From the NCBI RefSeq assembly GCF_947495025.1, contig NZ_CANLXG010000003.1:496001-560000 (forward strand): a stretch of 64,000 bases of DNA. Direction: 5' to 3'. The notes beneath the pieces were generated by a model. It saw only the letters and a list, made by a program, of their open reading frames with translations. It ran no database searches and was not told the origin of the DNA. The stretch is from an uncultured Roseobacter sp. (GTDB lineage: Bacteria; Pseudomonadota; Alphaproteobacteria; Rhodobacterales; Rhodobacteraceae). Position numbers and translations under genes: made by a program. Below are positions 1 through 7,304 of the stretch, piece by piece; the first letter of the stretch is position 1; every line of letters starts with the position of its first letter.

Positions 1-300
1 ACAGGCGCTTATATTCTGCGCGATACTTCCCATCATGTTCTGATCGCTTATGACCAGATGCGATGTCCCACTGCCGCGGGCTTCGTCCAGCATCTGACGG
101 ATATGATCTGCCGCCGGCGCCTGCCGCGCGGGCTTCGGCTGTTCCGATGGGAGCAGCCCCGCGGACAGCTCCCGGCGTGCAGGCCCCGGTCCCCGGAATG
201 CAACACCAGCTTGCGCCAGCGGCTCGCAATGGCGGCGCATGTAGTCCTGGAAACCGGTTGTTGCGGTGCGGTGTGCACCCGGATGCAGTGTCACGTCCAT
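1..300 (-). CDS. Partial roseobacter P-loop-like protein (sulfotransferase-like N-terminus), cut by the window edge
   Basis: One open frame runs from an ATG at 300 to the first base of the window without a stop, so only the first 100 residues are visible. The N-terminus (LHPGAHRTATTGFQ) matches the G-x-H-[KR]-T-x-T-[ST]-x-Q pattern that opens sulfotransferase-like P-loop proteins, and the whole fragment resembles a family of unnamed roseobacter proteins I know by pattern only. The downstream stretch ending in a conserved-looking SDQNMMGSI motif also fits. No good ribosome binding site precedes the ATG; the frame stays open further upstream, but the conserved motif begins right after residue 1. 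The function is not established. Sulfotransfer to a surface glycan would be a guess. Confidence 0.6.
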   Translation of the reverse strand, partial: MDVTLHPGAHRTATTGFQDYMRRHCEPLAQAGVAFRGPGPARRELSAGLLPSEQPKPARQAPAADHIRQMLDEARGSGTSHLVISDQNMMGSIAQNISAC

Positions 301-464
301 GTTGATTTTGCCAGCTGTGCAAGGGCCGCAAGGAACGGCAGATGTGTCGGAACCGCCATATTCATACCCGATAAACCCTTGCTGCAGATTTAATGGGAAA
401 ATTGCCGCCCTTGCCCATCGCAACGCGCACAGGCAGGATTATATAGAGAACAGCAGGAGGAACG

Positions 465-914
465 ATGAAAGCAATACTACCCCTTGTTCTCACTGGCATT
501 TTTGCCTTTGCAGGACCTTTGTCAGCAAACGGGGATCCCGAAGAGAATCCCCTGTTTTTCACCATGGATGAGGTCAATTTGAGCCAATTCCAGTGGAAAA
601 ACCGACCTGTGGTCGTATTCGCTGATACGGAAAACGACCCTGCTTTCATCGAGCAGATGGAATTGCTGCGCGCCCGCCCGGATGCGCTGCGCGAGCGGGA
701 TGTGGTGGTTATCACCGACACAGACCCTGCCGCGCGCTCGGATATCCGCATCAGACTGCGCCCGCGCGGGTTCATGCTGGCTATTCTGGGCAAGGATGGC
801 GGCGTCAAACTGCGAAAACCATTTCCATGGGATGTGCGGGAAATCTCGCGCAGCATCGACAAGATGCCAGTGCGGCAGCGTGAAATCCGCGCGCGCAAAG
901 AAGAGATCCGCTGA
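465..914 (+). CDS. DUF4174 domain-containing secreted protein
   Basis: A 149-residue protein preceded by a clear ribosome binding site (AGGAGG a few bases before the ATG). Residues 1-21 form a signal peptide with a hydrophobic core and an alanine-rich cleavage zone, so the product should be periplasmic. The rest matches the DUF4174 family: a thioredoxin-like fold seen in many proteobacteria, with the typical strand RPVVVFADTENDP, a central RERDVVVITDTDP segment and GFMLAILGKDGGVKLRK near residues 104-120. No CxxC pair is present, so redox activity is unlikely. It is transcribed away from the partial gene at the left edge and converges on pccA. The biological role of the family is unknown. Confidence 0.85.
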   Translation: MKAILPLVLTGIFAFAGPLSANGDPEENPLFFTMDEVNLSQFQWKNRPVVVFADTENDPAFIEQMELLRARPDALRERDVVVITDTDPAARSDIRIRLRPRGFMLAILGKDGGVKLRKPFPWDVREISRSIDKMPVRQREIRARKEEIR

Positions 915-970
915 CACGCCGGGATCCGGGGCTCCGGCAGGCTTATGAAAGCACTTCCCTGCACTGCGGG

Positions 971-3016
971 TTATTCAAACTCCATGATCACGTCATCGAC
1001 GGCGAGGCTGTCGCCAGCGCCCGCGTTGACTTTGGACACCACGCCCTTGCGCTCGGCCCGCAGGATGTTTTCCATTTTCATCGCCTCGATGGTACAGAGC
1101 GCCTGACCCTCCTGAACCTCGTCGCCCACAGCCACGCTGACGGACACAACAAGACCGGGCATCGGACAAAGCAGCATCTTTGACGTATCGGGTGGCAGCT
1201 TTTCGGGCATTTTGCGTGCCAGCTCGGCCTGACGGGGCGTGCGGACATGCACTTTCAGGTCAGCGCCCCGGGTCCGGATCCGGAAGCCACCACTGATCTT
1301 GCCGACTTTCAGCACGAGCGGGCTGTTATCAACAGTCATCTCTGCCAGCTGATCGCCCGGTGTCCAGTCGCCGGAAACCTTCAGCCCGCCGCCATCGGCA
1401 AACCGTACCGTCGAGCCATCAGACTTTGCGTCGATCACCACATCAAAGGACTGGCCACTCAGTCGAACGTTCCAGTCATCACCAACCGTGCGTTCATGAT
1501 TGTCCATGCGGCCCGATACACGGGCACGGCGCACTTCGGCCACGCGGTGCATCGCAGCGCAGGCGGCGGCAATGCGGCGCAACTCTCTTTCGGGTAGCTC
1601 CACACCTTCGAAACCGTCGGGATATTCCTCGGCAATAAAGGCCGTGGTCATATCGCCCGAGACGAATTTCGGATGATCCATAACCGCCGACAGGAATGGC
1701 AGATTGTGCCCAATGCCCTCGACCTCAAAACTGTCGAGCGCCACACGCATCTTTTCAATGGCTTCAGCACGGGTCGGCGCCCAGGTGCAGAGCTTGGCAA
1801 TCATCGGGTCGTAATACATGCTGATCTCACCGCCTTCGTAGACGCCGGTATCATTACGCACGGCCATGTCACCGGCAGGCGCATCTCCCTGCCATGTGCC
1901 CTTTTCCAGCAACGGTCCTGCGGCGACCTCTGAGGGAGGGCGATAGCGCGTCAGACGCCCGATCGACGGCAGGAAGCCACGGTAGGGATCCTCGGCATAA
2001 AGCCGGTTTTCAATGGCCCAGCCCGTAAGGGTGACATCCTTCTGACCGATCGAGAGTTTTTCGCCGTTGGCCACGCGGATCATCTGTTCGACAAGGTCAA
2101 CACCTGTGATCAGCTCGGTTACGGGGTGTTCCACCTGCAGACGCGTGTTCATCTCCAGAAAATAAAAGTTCTTGTCGCCATCCACGATGAACTCGACCGT
2201 TCCGGCAGACGTGTATCCCACCGCCTGTGCCAGAGCGACGGCCTGCTCGCCCATCGCCCTGCGGGTTGCTTCATCAAGGAAAGGGCTCGGGGCTTCCTCG
2301 ACAACCTTCTGGTTCCGCCGCTGGATCGAGCACTCCCGCTCGCCCAGATAAATGCCGTTGCCATGCGCATCACAGAGCACCTGGATTTCAATGTGACGCG
2401 GCTGGGTCACAAACTTTTCGATAAAGATCCGGTCATCACCAAAGGAATTCGCCGCTTCGTTCTTGGAAGACTGGAACCCTTCGCGGGCTTCTTCGTCATT
2501 CCAGGCGATCCGCATCCCCTTGCCGCCGCCGCCGGCGGAGGCCTTGAGCATCACCGGATAGCCGATCTCGGTCGAGATCTTTACGGCTTCATCTGCGTCT
2601 CCGATCAGCCCCATATACCCGGGCACCGTCGAGACGCCGGCCTCCTGGGCAATCTTCTTTGAGGTAATCTTGTCTCCCATCTTTTCGATGGCACCCTTGG
2701 GTGGCCCGACAAAAGCGACACCCGCCGCATCCAGAGCCTCAGCGAATTTCGCGTTCTCAGACAGAAAACCGTATCCGGGATGAACGGCCCCGGCCCCGCT
2801 GTCCTTGATGGCCTGCATCACCTGATCAATCACAATATAGGACTGATTGGCAGGCGGCGGGCCGATATGCACCGCCTCGTCTGCCATCTGCACATGCAGC
2901 GCCTGTTTGTCGGCGTCTGAATAGACTGCAACCGTAGTGATGCCCATCTTGCGGGCGGTTTTGATAACACGGCAGGCGATTTCGCCCCGGTTGGCAATCA
3001 GGATCTTTTTGAACAT
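971..3016 (-). CDS. pccA: Propionyl-CoA carboxylase alpha subunit (biotin carboxylase plus biotin carrier)
   Basis: This 681-residue protein carboxylates its own biotin with ATP and bicarbonate, and PccB then transfers the carboxyl group to propionyl-CoA to give methylmalonyl-CoA. The order is biotin carboxylase N-domain (1-110, FKKILIANRGEIACRV), ATP-grasp with the glycine-rich loop KASAGGGGKGMRI, biotin carboxylase C-domain to about 445, a linker domain, and a C-terminal carrier domain with the biotinylation motif EAMKMEN (Lys about 647). The start at 3016 follows AAGGGA and places the conserved MFKKILIANRGE at the N-terminus; an upstream in-frame start would add 16 unrelated residues. Size and architecture fit alphaproteobacterial PccA rather than AccC. 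It sits about 2.6 kb from pccB, separated by small genes and a terminator. Confidence 0.96.
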   Translation of the reverse strand: MFKKILIANRGEIACRVIKTARKMGITTVAVYSDADKQALHVQMADEAVHIGPPPANQSYIVIDQVMQAIKDSGAGAVHPGYGFLSENAKFAEALDAAGVAFVGPPKGAIEKMGDKITSKKIAQEAGVSTVPGYMGLIGDADEAVKISTEIGYPVMLKASAGGGGKGMRIAWNDEEAREGFQSSKNEAANSFGDDRIFIEKFVTQPRHIEIQVLCDAHGNGIYLGERECSIQRRNQKVVEEAPSPFLDEATRRAMGEQAVALAQAVGYTSAGTVEFIVDGDKNFYFLEMNTRLQVEHPVTELITGVDLVEQMIRVANGEKLSIGQKDVTLTGWAIENRLYAEDPYRGFLPSIGRLTRYRPPSEVAAGPLLEKGTWQGDAPAGDMAVRNDTGVYEGGEISMYYDPMIAKLCTWAPTRAEAIEKMRVALDSFEVEGIGHNLPFLSAVMDHPKFVSGDMTTAFIAEEYPDGFEGVELPERELRRIAAACAAMHRVAEVRRARVSGRMDNHERTVGDDWNVRLSGQSFDVVIDAKSDGSTVRFADGGGLKVSGDWTPGDQLAEMTVDNSPLVLKVGKISGGFRIRTRGADLKVHVRTPRQAELARKMPEKLPPDTSKMLLCPMPGLVVSVSVAVGDEVQEGQALCTIEAMKMENILRAERKGVVSKVNAGAGDSLAVDDVIMEFE

Positions 3017-3136
3017 CAGATGTCCCTTTTCGATTGTGCAGAGAAATTGGCCTGTGCCCGGCAAGCGGACACGCGAAAGCCGCGCATGGTAACCACACGC
3101 GGCCTGTCAGAATCTGGTCTCAGCCGGTCTGAGGTG

Positions 3137-3343
3137 TCAGTAACATTTGCCGGGATTGAGCTGGCAATAGGCAACGTTGCCCGCTGCGCCGATGGCTGCG
3201 CCCTGAAGCGCGCTGCCGCCGGTGATAACGGCCGCACCTGCACCGATAGCGCCACCGCCGATGGCCTGGTCACCGACGGTCTGGCCGCAGGCCGCGAGCG
3301 ACACGCAGGCCGCGATGGAAAGAATGAGTGTTCTGATGGGCAT
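3137..3343 (-). CDS. Small glycine-rich lipoprotein
   Basis: A 68-residue protein starting at 3343 behind a good ribosome binding site (AAAAGGAGCACAATC before ATG); an upstream in-frame start would add 27 unlikely residues. It has a lipoprotein signal peptide with lipobox SLAAC (Cys19). The mature part alternates Gly and Ala (IGGGAIGAGAAVITGG) in the manner of glycine-zipper outer-membrane lipoproteins. It lies 120 bases upstream of pccA on the same strand and could be the first gene of a pccA transcript, since a terminator-like hairpin stands just upstream at 3440-3483. Function unknown. Confidence 0.75.
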   Translation of the reverse strand: MPIRTLILSIAACVSLAACGQTVGDQAIGGGAIGAGAAVITGGSALQGAAIGAAGNVAYCQLNPGKCY

Positions 3344-3644
3344 GATTGTGCTCCTTTTATCTCTCGCTCCGACAGATAAACGCCGGAGCGCTGCTCGGGT
3401 TCCCTCAACACGGGATTGTGACACCGCTCCCCCGGCGCGAAAAAGGCGGACAGTACATGGCGCTTAGCGCCGTACTGTCCGCCAGGGGAAGGGGTACGAA
3501 GTTTGTACACGGCCGCGCTGCGGGGATACTCGCCTGCGACCGATGGATCAGCAATACGCGCGGGGGTTGAATCGCTCAAGCGGTACGACGGCCGCTTCGC
3601 ACAATGAGCCATAACCCGCCCGTTGACAGCAACAGGTGGCAAAA
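3344..3644. other. Intergenic stretch with a strong terminator hairpin
   Basis: About 300 bases between the 68-residue lipoprotein and the 118-residue unknown protein. I see no convincing gene. It contains the 39-base hairpin at 3445-3483 followed by five T on the minus strand, and presumably the promoter of the lipoprotein-pccA unit. A minus-strand frame through this stretch stays open (start near 3648, running past the hairpin to 3016) but has a composition I do not trust as protein. Confidence 0.5.
3440..3483 (-). terminator. Rho-independent terminator
   Basis: Arms GGCGGACAGTAC (3445-3456) and GTACTGTCCGCC (3472-3483) are perfectly complementary. Inside them GGCGC (3459-3463) pairs with GCGCC (3467-3471), leaving a 2-base bulge and a TTA loop. 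Read on the minus strand the stem is followed directly by TTTTT. It would end the transcript coming from the unknown gene at 3645-4001, which separates the pccB end of the cluster from pccA. Confidence 0.75.
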
Positions 3645-4001
3645 TCATGCCGATCCCTCCCCGAAAACTTCAGGAAAAGACACCCGCGCGACGGACACAT
3701 CAATGACCAGCAAAGCTTCATAGCTTTCAGGATCAAAAGGATCCTCAGCCGGAATGACCTCCCGGCCAAACAGCCAGGACAACCGGCCTGCGTCGAGATT
3801 ACCCCGCTCAAACGGCGCATCGCCGAAATGTTCCCAGAGGGCCTGAAAAAACGCCGCATCCGCACGACGATCCGCAGGCTTCCGGTCGCGGAAGCGCTCG
3901 CGCGATACCAGCCGCGTTACGCCACGCGGGTTGAAACGTCTGAGGGTGAACTGATAATCGGTGCCGGCCAGACGGCCGGGAAAACCCTTGTGTTTCAGCA
4001 C
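3645..4001 (-). CDS. Hypothetical protein in the pcc cluster
   Basis: 118 residues from a GTG at 4001. I do not recognise a domain. The sequence looks like a real soluble protein: charged N-terminal part (FTLRRFNPRGVTRLVSRERF) and an acidic, aromatic C-terminal half (FFQALWEHFGDAPF, LDAGRLSWLFGREVIP). No signal peptide or membrane segment. The frame is open back to the TAA of the 46-residue lipoprotein upstream and in the same frame as it, so the GTG is the only reasonable start in between. Same strand and spacing as its neighbours suggest co-transcription with the lipoprotein. A terminator lies about 160 bases after its stop. A competing plus-strand frame over this region (3636-4328) has poor coding character. 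Confidence 0.6.
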   Translation of the reverse strand: MLKHKGFPGRLAGTDYQFTLRRFNPRGVTRLVSRERFRDRKPADRRADAAFFQALWEHFGDAPFERGNLDAGRLSWLFGREVIPAEDPFDPESYEALLVIDVSVARVSFPEVFGEGSA

Positions 4002-4064
4002 GCTGGCACCCCGCAGGCTGAAACCGGGTTCGGAGCAGACCTGCTGGTCTGCCCCGCAGAGCTC

Positions 4065-4205
4065 TTACTTGAACTTGCCGGTGTAGGTCGGCTCGGTCGA
4101 GATCGGCTCAGGGTCGACCACAACGAATTCTTCCTGCTCCTGCGCGCAGGCCGCCACGAAGGCCGCCGCGCAGAGGACTGCCAGTATTCTGATGCTCTTC
4201 GACAT
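4065..4205 (-). CDS. Small lipoprotein (46 residues) of the pccB-pccA interval
   Basis: The ATG at 4205 follows GACAGGAGACAGAG, a good ribosome binding site. The protein has a lipoprotein signal peptide ending in the lipobox VAAC (Cys20), then a short acidic mature part (AQEQEEFVVVDPEPISTEP) ending TYTGKFK. A lipoprotein of this size and pattern is, as I recall, common between pccB and pccA in roseobacters, which supports it as a real gene. Its TAA is in frame with the following 118-residue gene. Function unknown. Confidence 0.8.
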   Translation of the reverse strand: MSKSIRILAVLCAAAFVAACAQEQEEFVVVDPEPISTEPTYTGKFK

Positions 4206-4416
4206 CTCTGTCTCCTGTCTTTTTTGCTTTGCTGCCCCGGCGCCGGAAACCGGCCCTCACAGCTGTTGACTGCAGGCGTATGTCCCACACGCCCGCCCGC
4301 CAGGATACAACAACGCACCCGTGAATGATACGCGGGCAAAAGGACTGAGCGGATTTGTGACCCGAAAGACTCAACAGAGTCGCAGCGCCGTACATCAGCG
4401 GGAATACCAGAGTGCC

Positions 4417-4806
4417 TCACCATGGATCCTCCCAGATACAGGTGCCTGATGAAACACGAAAAGCATCGACATACTGGGTGACGCTGTCGTCGGTAGCACC
4501 GAAAGGCGCCGGCTGGTCAAGCATGGCGACAGACACAACATCAGCCGTCAGCCGGTGCTCGGCCATGTAAGGCAACGCGACGTTCGTGCACAGATGCTCA
4601 AAGTCAGCCTCTGCCTGAGCAAAGGTCACGGTACCGCCGGCGCGCGCAATGGCAGGCGCCAGAAACCTGAAACGCAGCCAGGCGTCATCGCCCACCTGAT
4701 CGATCAGCACCTCAAACAGTTCCACCGCCTGGCCGGACGGCAGGTCACCGGCGATCCGCAAAACGCTGTCAGCAATGGCCGGCCGGTTTTGCAGCGCAAC
4801 ACTCAC
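4417..4806 (-). CDS. DUF6497 family protein
   Basis: 129 residues from a GTG at 4806 that overlaps the TGA of the cupin gene (GTGA). The body matches DUF6497, a rhodobacterial family found beside pccB: LPSGQAVELFEVLIDQ, DDAWLRFRFLAPAI, DFEHLCTNVALPYM, a segment ending QPAPFGA, and a C-terminal CIWEDPW. Relatives usually have a cleavable signal peptide; here the first 20 residues (SVALQNRPAIADSVLRIAG) are not hydrophobic enough for a clear one, so export is doubtful with this start. No function is known. It is the last gene of the GTGA-coupled chain from pccB. Confidence 0.8.
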   Translation of the reverse strand: MSVALQNRPAIADSVLRIAGDLPSGQAVELFEVLIDQVGDDAWLRFRFLAPAIARAGGTVTFAQAEADFEHLCTNVALPYMAEHRLTADVVSVAMLDQPAPFGATDDSVTQYVDAFRVSSGTCIWEDPW

Positions 4807-5201
4807 GGAGCAGCCTCATCTTTTGTATCGAAGGTGGCCGGTGCGGTGATCTCAATCAGTTCAAGATCATCAGAATGCCGTACCTCACGGTGCCTGATCC
4901 CGGGCGGCTGCAGAACGCAGGACCCTTCCCGCAACACGTGCTCGCCACTGTCTTCATACTCAAACACAACCCAGCCGCGGGTGACATAAACCATCTGAAA
5001 ATCCAAATCATGGCTGTGCCAGGCCGCCGGACTTTCCATACCCGGAACTGCGCGGATCACGTGCGCCCCATATGCGCCGCCGGTAGCATCACGAATTCCC
5101 AGATCCCGGTATTCAAAGAACGGTCGCAGCCCTGCCCCCTCAAACCGTCCCTCATCGGCATGAGCAATTGTGAACGCCTGGTTTTTCCAGAGCTTGGTCA
5201 C
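4803..5201 (-). CDS. Cupin domain-containing protein
   Basis: 132 residues. The GTG at 5201 overlaps the TGA of ridA, so translation is probably coupled; an upstream start at 5225 would lie inside ridA. A single cupin barrel is visible: motif 1 around WHSHDLDFQMVYVTRGWVVFEY with metal-binding His residues in HSHD, and motif 2 around LREGSCVLQPPGIRHREV, with a final His. The N-terminal FFEYRDLGIRDATGGAYGAHV is typical of small cupins of unknown substrate. Its place between RidA and DUF6497 in a pccB operon suggests a side role in acid or enamine metabolism, but the substrate cannot be read from sequence. Confidence 0.85.
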   Translation of the reverse strand: MTKLWKNQAFTIAHADEGRFEGAGLRPFFEYRDLGIRDATGGAYGAHVIRAVPGMESPAAWHSHDLDFQMVYVTRGWVVFEYEDSGEHVLREGSCVLQPPGIRHREVRHSDDLELIEITAPATFDTKDEAAP

Positions 5202-5593
5202 ACCGGCCTCCGGCGTGCCACGCAATCGATCTCGACCAGCGCCCCGACGGCCAGCGCCGTGACACCCACTGTGGTGCGCGCGGGCAGGCGGTCTGCAGGG
5301 AAAAAGCTCTTATACGTGTCATTAAAGGCTGCGTAGTCCCGCCCGAACTCCGTCAGAAAACAGCGGCACTGCACCACGTCACTGAGATCAAGACCGAGAC
5401 CGCGCAGAACTGTCTCGAGGTTCTGCATCACCTGTTGCGTCTGGGCCGCGACACCCTCGGGCAGGGCCGCGTCTGGCGCGCCGGGCACGGTTGGCATCTG
5501 GCCGGTCAGAATAACCCAGCCGTCCGCTTCGACCGCATGTGAAAACGGCGCCACATGTTCCGGCGCGTCTGATATGTTGTGAAATTCGGTCAC
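5198..5593 (-). CDS. RidA family protein (enamine/imine deaminase-like)
   Basis: 131 residues from a GTG at 5593 that overlaps the pccB stop (CTGTGA). The fold is the YjgF/YER057c/UK114 (Rid) family: [14 protein letters not shown], then [33 protein letters not shown], and the C-terminal [24 protein letters not shown]. The conserved Arg before TTVGV (LPARTTV) that binds the carboxylate of imino acids in RidA is present, so deaminase activity on reactive imines is plausible. It could remove reactive intermediates next to propionyl-CoA carboxylase. That link is inference. Confidence 0.88.
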   Translation of the reverse strand: MTEFHNISDAPEHVAPFSHAVEADGWVILTGQMPTVPGAPDAALPEGVAAQTQQVMQNLETVLRGLGLDLSDVVQCRCFLTEFGRDYAAFNDTYKSFFPADRLPARTTVGVTALAVGALVEIDCVARRRPV

Positions 5594-7122
5594 AGCGGAA
5601 TGTTGTCGTGCTTTTTCCACGGCAACTGCGTCTGCTTATTGCGCAGAGACGCAAAGGCCCGCGCAATCCGCTTGCGGGTGGTGCGCGGCATGATCACCTC
5701 GTCCACAAAACCGCGTTCTGCTGCGACGAAAGGATTGGCAAAGCGTTCTTCGTAATCTGCCGTGTGTTTGGCGATCCTGTCAGCATCGCCCAGGTCAGCG
5801 CGGTGGATAATCTCCGTCGCCCCTTTCGCCCCCATGACCGCGATCTCGGCCGTTGGCCAGGCATAGTTGAAGTCTGAGCGCAGGTGCTTGGATGACATCA
5901 CAACATAGGCACCACCATATGCCTTGCGCGTAATGACAGTGACCATCGGAACTGTGGCTTCCCCATAAGCATAAAGCAGTTTGGCACCATGTTTGATCAC
6001 GCCGCCGTATTCCTGACTGGTACCCGGCAGAAAGCCCGGTACGTCGATCAGTGTCAGGATCGGAATTTCAAAGGCGTCACAGAACCGGACGAAACGCGCG
6101 GCTTTGCGCGAACTGTCGATATCAAGACAGCCAGCCAGCACCATCGGCTGGTTGGCAACCACACCCACTGTACGACCTTCGAGACGGATAAACCCGGTGA
6201 CAATATTTTTGGCGAACTCTTCCTGGATTTCATAAAAATCGCCCTCATCCGCGAGCTTGAGGATCAGCTCTTTCATGTCATAGGGCGTATTGGGGTTTTC
6301 CGGCACAAGCGTGTCCAGGGATGGTTCAATCCGGTCAGGTGAGTCGAAAAACGGACGGACAGGTGGCTTTTCACGGTTGTTGGCAGGCAGGAAATCGACC
6401 AGGCGACGCACTTCGGCGAGTGCCTCGACATCGTTTTCAAAAGCCGCATCCGCCACGGAGGATTTTCGGGTGTGCGTGCCCGCGCCACCAAGCTCTTCGG
6501 CCGTTACCTGCTCGTTGGTCACCGTTTTCACCACATCAGGGCCAGTCACAAACATATAGGAACTGTCTTTGACCATAAAAATAAAGTCTGTCATGGCGGG
6601 CGAATAGACCGCTCCGCCGGCACAGGGCCCCATGATCACGCTGATCTGCGGCACAACACCGGACGCGGTAATGTTGCGCTGGAAGACCTCGCCATACCCC
6701 GCCAGAGAGTCCACACCCTCCTGGATACGTGCGCCGCCGGAGTCGTTGATTCCGATTATCGGGGCGCCGTTCTGAACAGCCATATCCATGATTTTGCAGA
6801 TTTTGCGCGCATGGGTTTCGGACACTGACCCACCCAGAACGGTAAAGTCCTGACTGAACACATAGACAAGACGCCCGTTGATTGTGCCCCAGCCCGCAAC
6901 CACGCCGTCGCCCGCCGGCTTCTGGTTTTCCATGCCGAACTCGGTGCAGCGGTGGGTAACGAACATATCAAATTCTTCGAAGCTGCCTTCGTCCAGCAAC
7001 AGATCGACGCGCTCGCGCGCCGTCAGCTTGCCACGTCCATGCTGTGCATCAATGCGCTTTTGCCCACCACCGAGGCGCGCTGTCTCGCGGCGCTCTTCGA
7101 GTTGACCCAGAATGTCTTTCAT
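5590..7122 (-). CDS. pccB: Propionyl-CoA carboxylase beta subunit (carboxyltransferase)
   Basis: 510 residues. Transfers the carboxyl group from carboxybiotin on PccA to propionyl-CoA. It has the two crotonase-fold carboxyltransferase domains: an N-terminal half with [20 protein letters not shown] and [21 protein letters not shown], and a C-terminal half with the acyl-CoA binding segment [20 protein letters not shown] and [17 protein letters not shown]. The start at 7122 follows AAGGGGCAGGCT and gives [12 protein letters not shown], standard for the family; a longer frame to 7200 would run into the operator region. It is first in the minus-strand chain pccB-ridA-cupin-DUF6497. TTTGCAAA-type sites upstream (7193-7234) point to control by PccR. 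Confidence 0.96.
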   Translation of the reverse strand: MKDILGQLEERRETARLGGGQKRIDAQHGRGKLTARERVDLLLDEGSFEEFDMFVTHRCTEFGMENQKPAGDGVVAGWGTINGRLVYVFSQDFTVLGGSVSETHARKICKIMDMAVQNGAPIIGINDSGGARIQEGVDSLAGYGEVFQRNITASGVVPQISVIMGPCAGGAVYSPAMTDFIFMVKDSSYMFVTGPDVVKTVTNEQVTAEELGGAGTHTRKSSVADAAFENDVEALAEVRRLVDFLPANNREKPPVRPFFDSPDRIEPSLDTLVPENPNTPYDMKELILKLADEGDFYEIQEEFAKNIVTGFIRLEGRTVGVVANQPMVLAGCLDIDSSRKAARFVRFCDAFEIPILTLIDVPGFLPGTSQEYGGVIKHGAKLLYAYGEATVPMVTVITRKAYGGAYVVMSSKHLRSDFNYAWPTAEIAVMGAKGATEIIHRADLGDADRIAKHTADYEERFANPFVAAERGFVDEVIMPRTTRKRIARAFASLRNKQTQLPWKKHDNIPL

Positions 7123-7192
7123 AGCCTGCCCCTTGCTGTGACTGGTGGCACCATATACGAGCGAACATTGTGATCGAAGGAAAAAGTCGCAT

Positions 7193-7234
7193 ATTTGCAA
7201 ATCCTTTCCACTGTTATTTGTGCAAATTGCAAAT
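7193..7234. promoter_or_regulatory. Putative PccR operator at the pccB promoter
   Basis: An exact TTTGCAAA palindrome lies at 7194-7201 (inside ATTTGCAAAT), and 15 bases further comes TTTGTGCAAA (7217-7226) running into ATTGCAAA (7226-7233). PccR of Rhodobacter sphaeroides is reported, as I recall, to bind paired TTTGCAAA half-sites. The sites are 72-112 bases before the pccB start and about 100 bases from the divergent MFS gene, so one operator could serve both. Site recognition by this PccR is inferred. Confidence 0.6.
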
Positions 7235-7304
7235 CAGTAAATATGCGGGCTGTGCATACCTGATATGCATGGACATCATTGAAGTCGGTGCCTAGGTTTC
7301 GGTG

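Noticed and set aside
3016..3648. Minus-strand 210-residue frame through the small lipoprotein and the intergenic hairpin
   Set aside because: It overlaps the lipoprotein in another frame, spans a terminator hairpin, and has no family resemblance.
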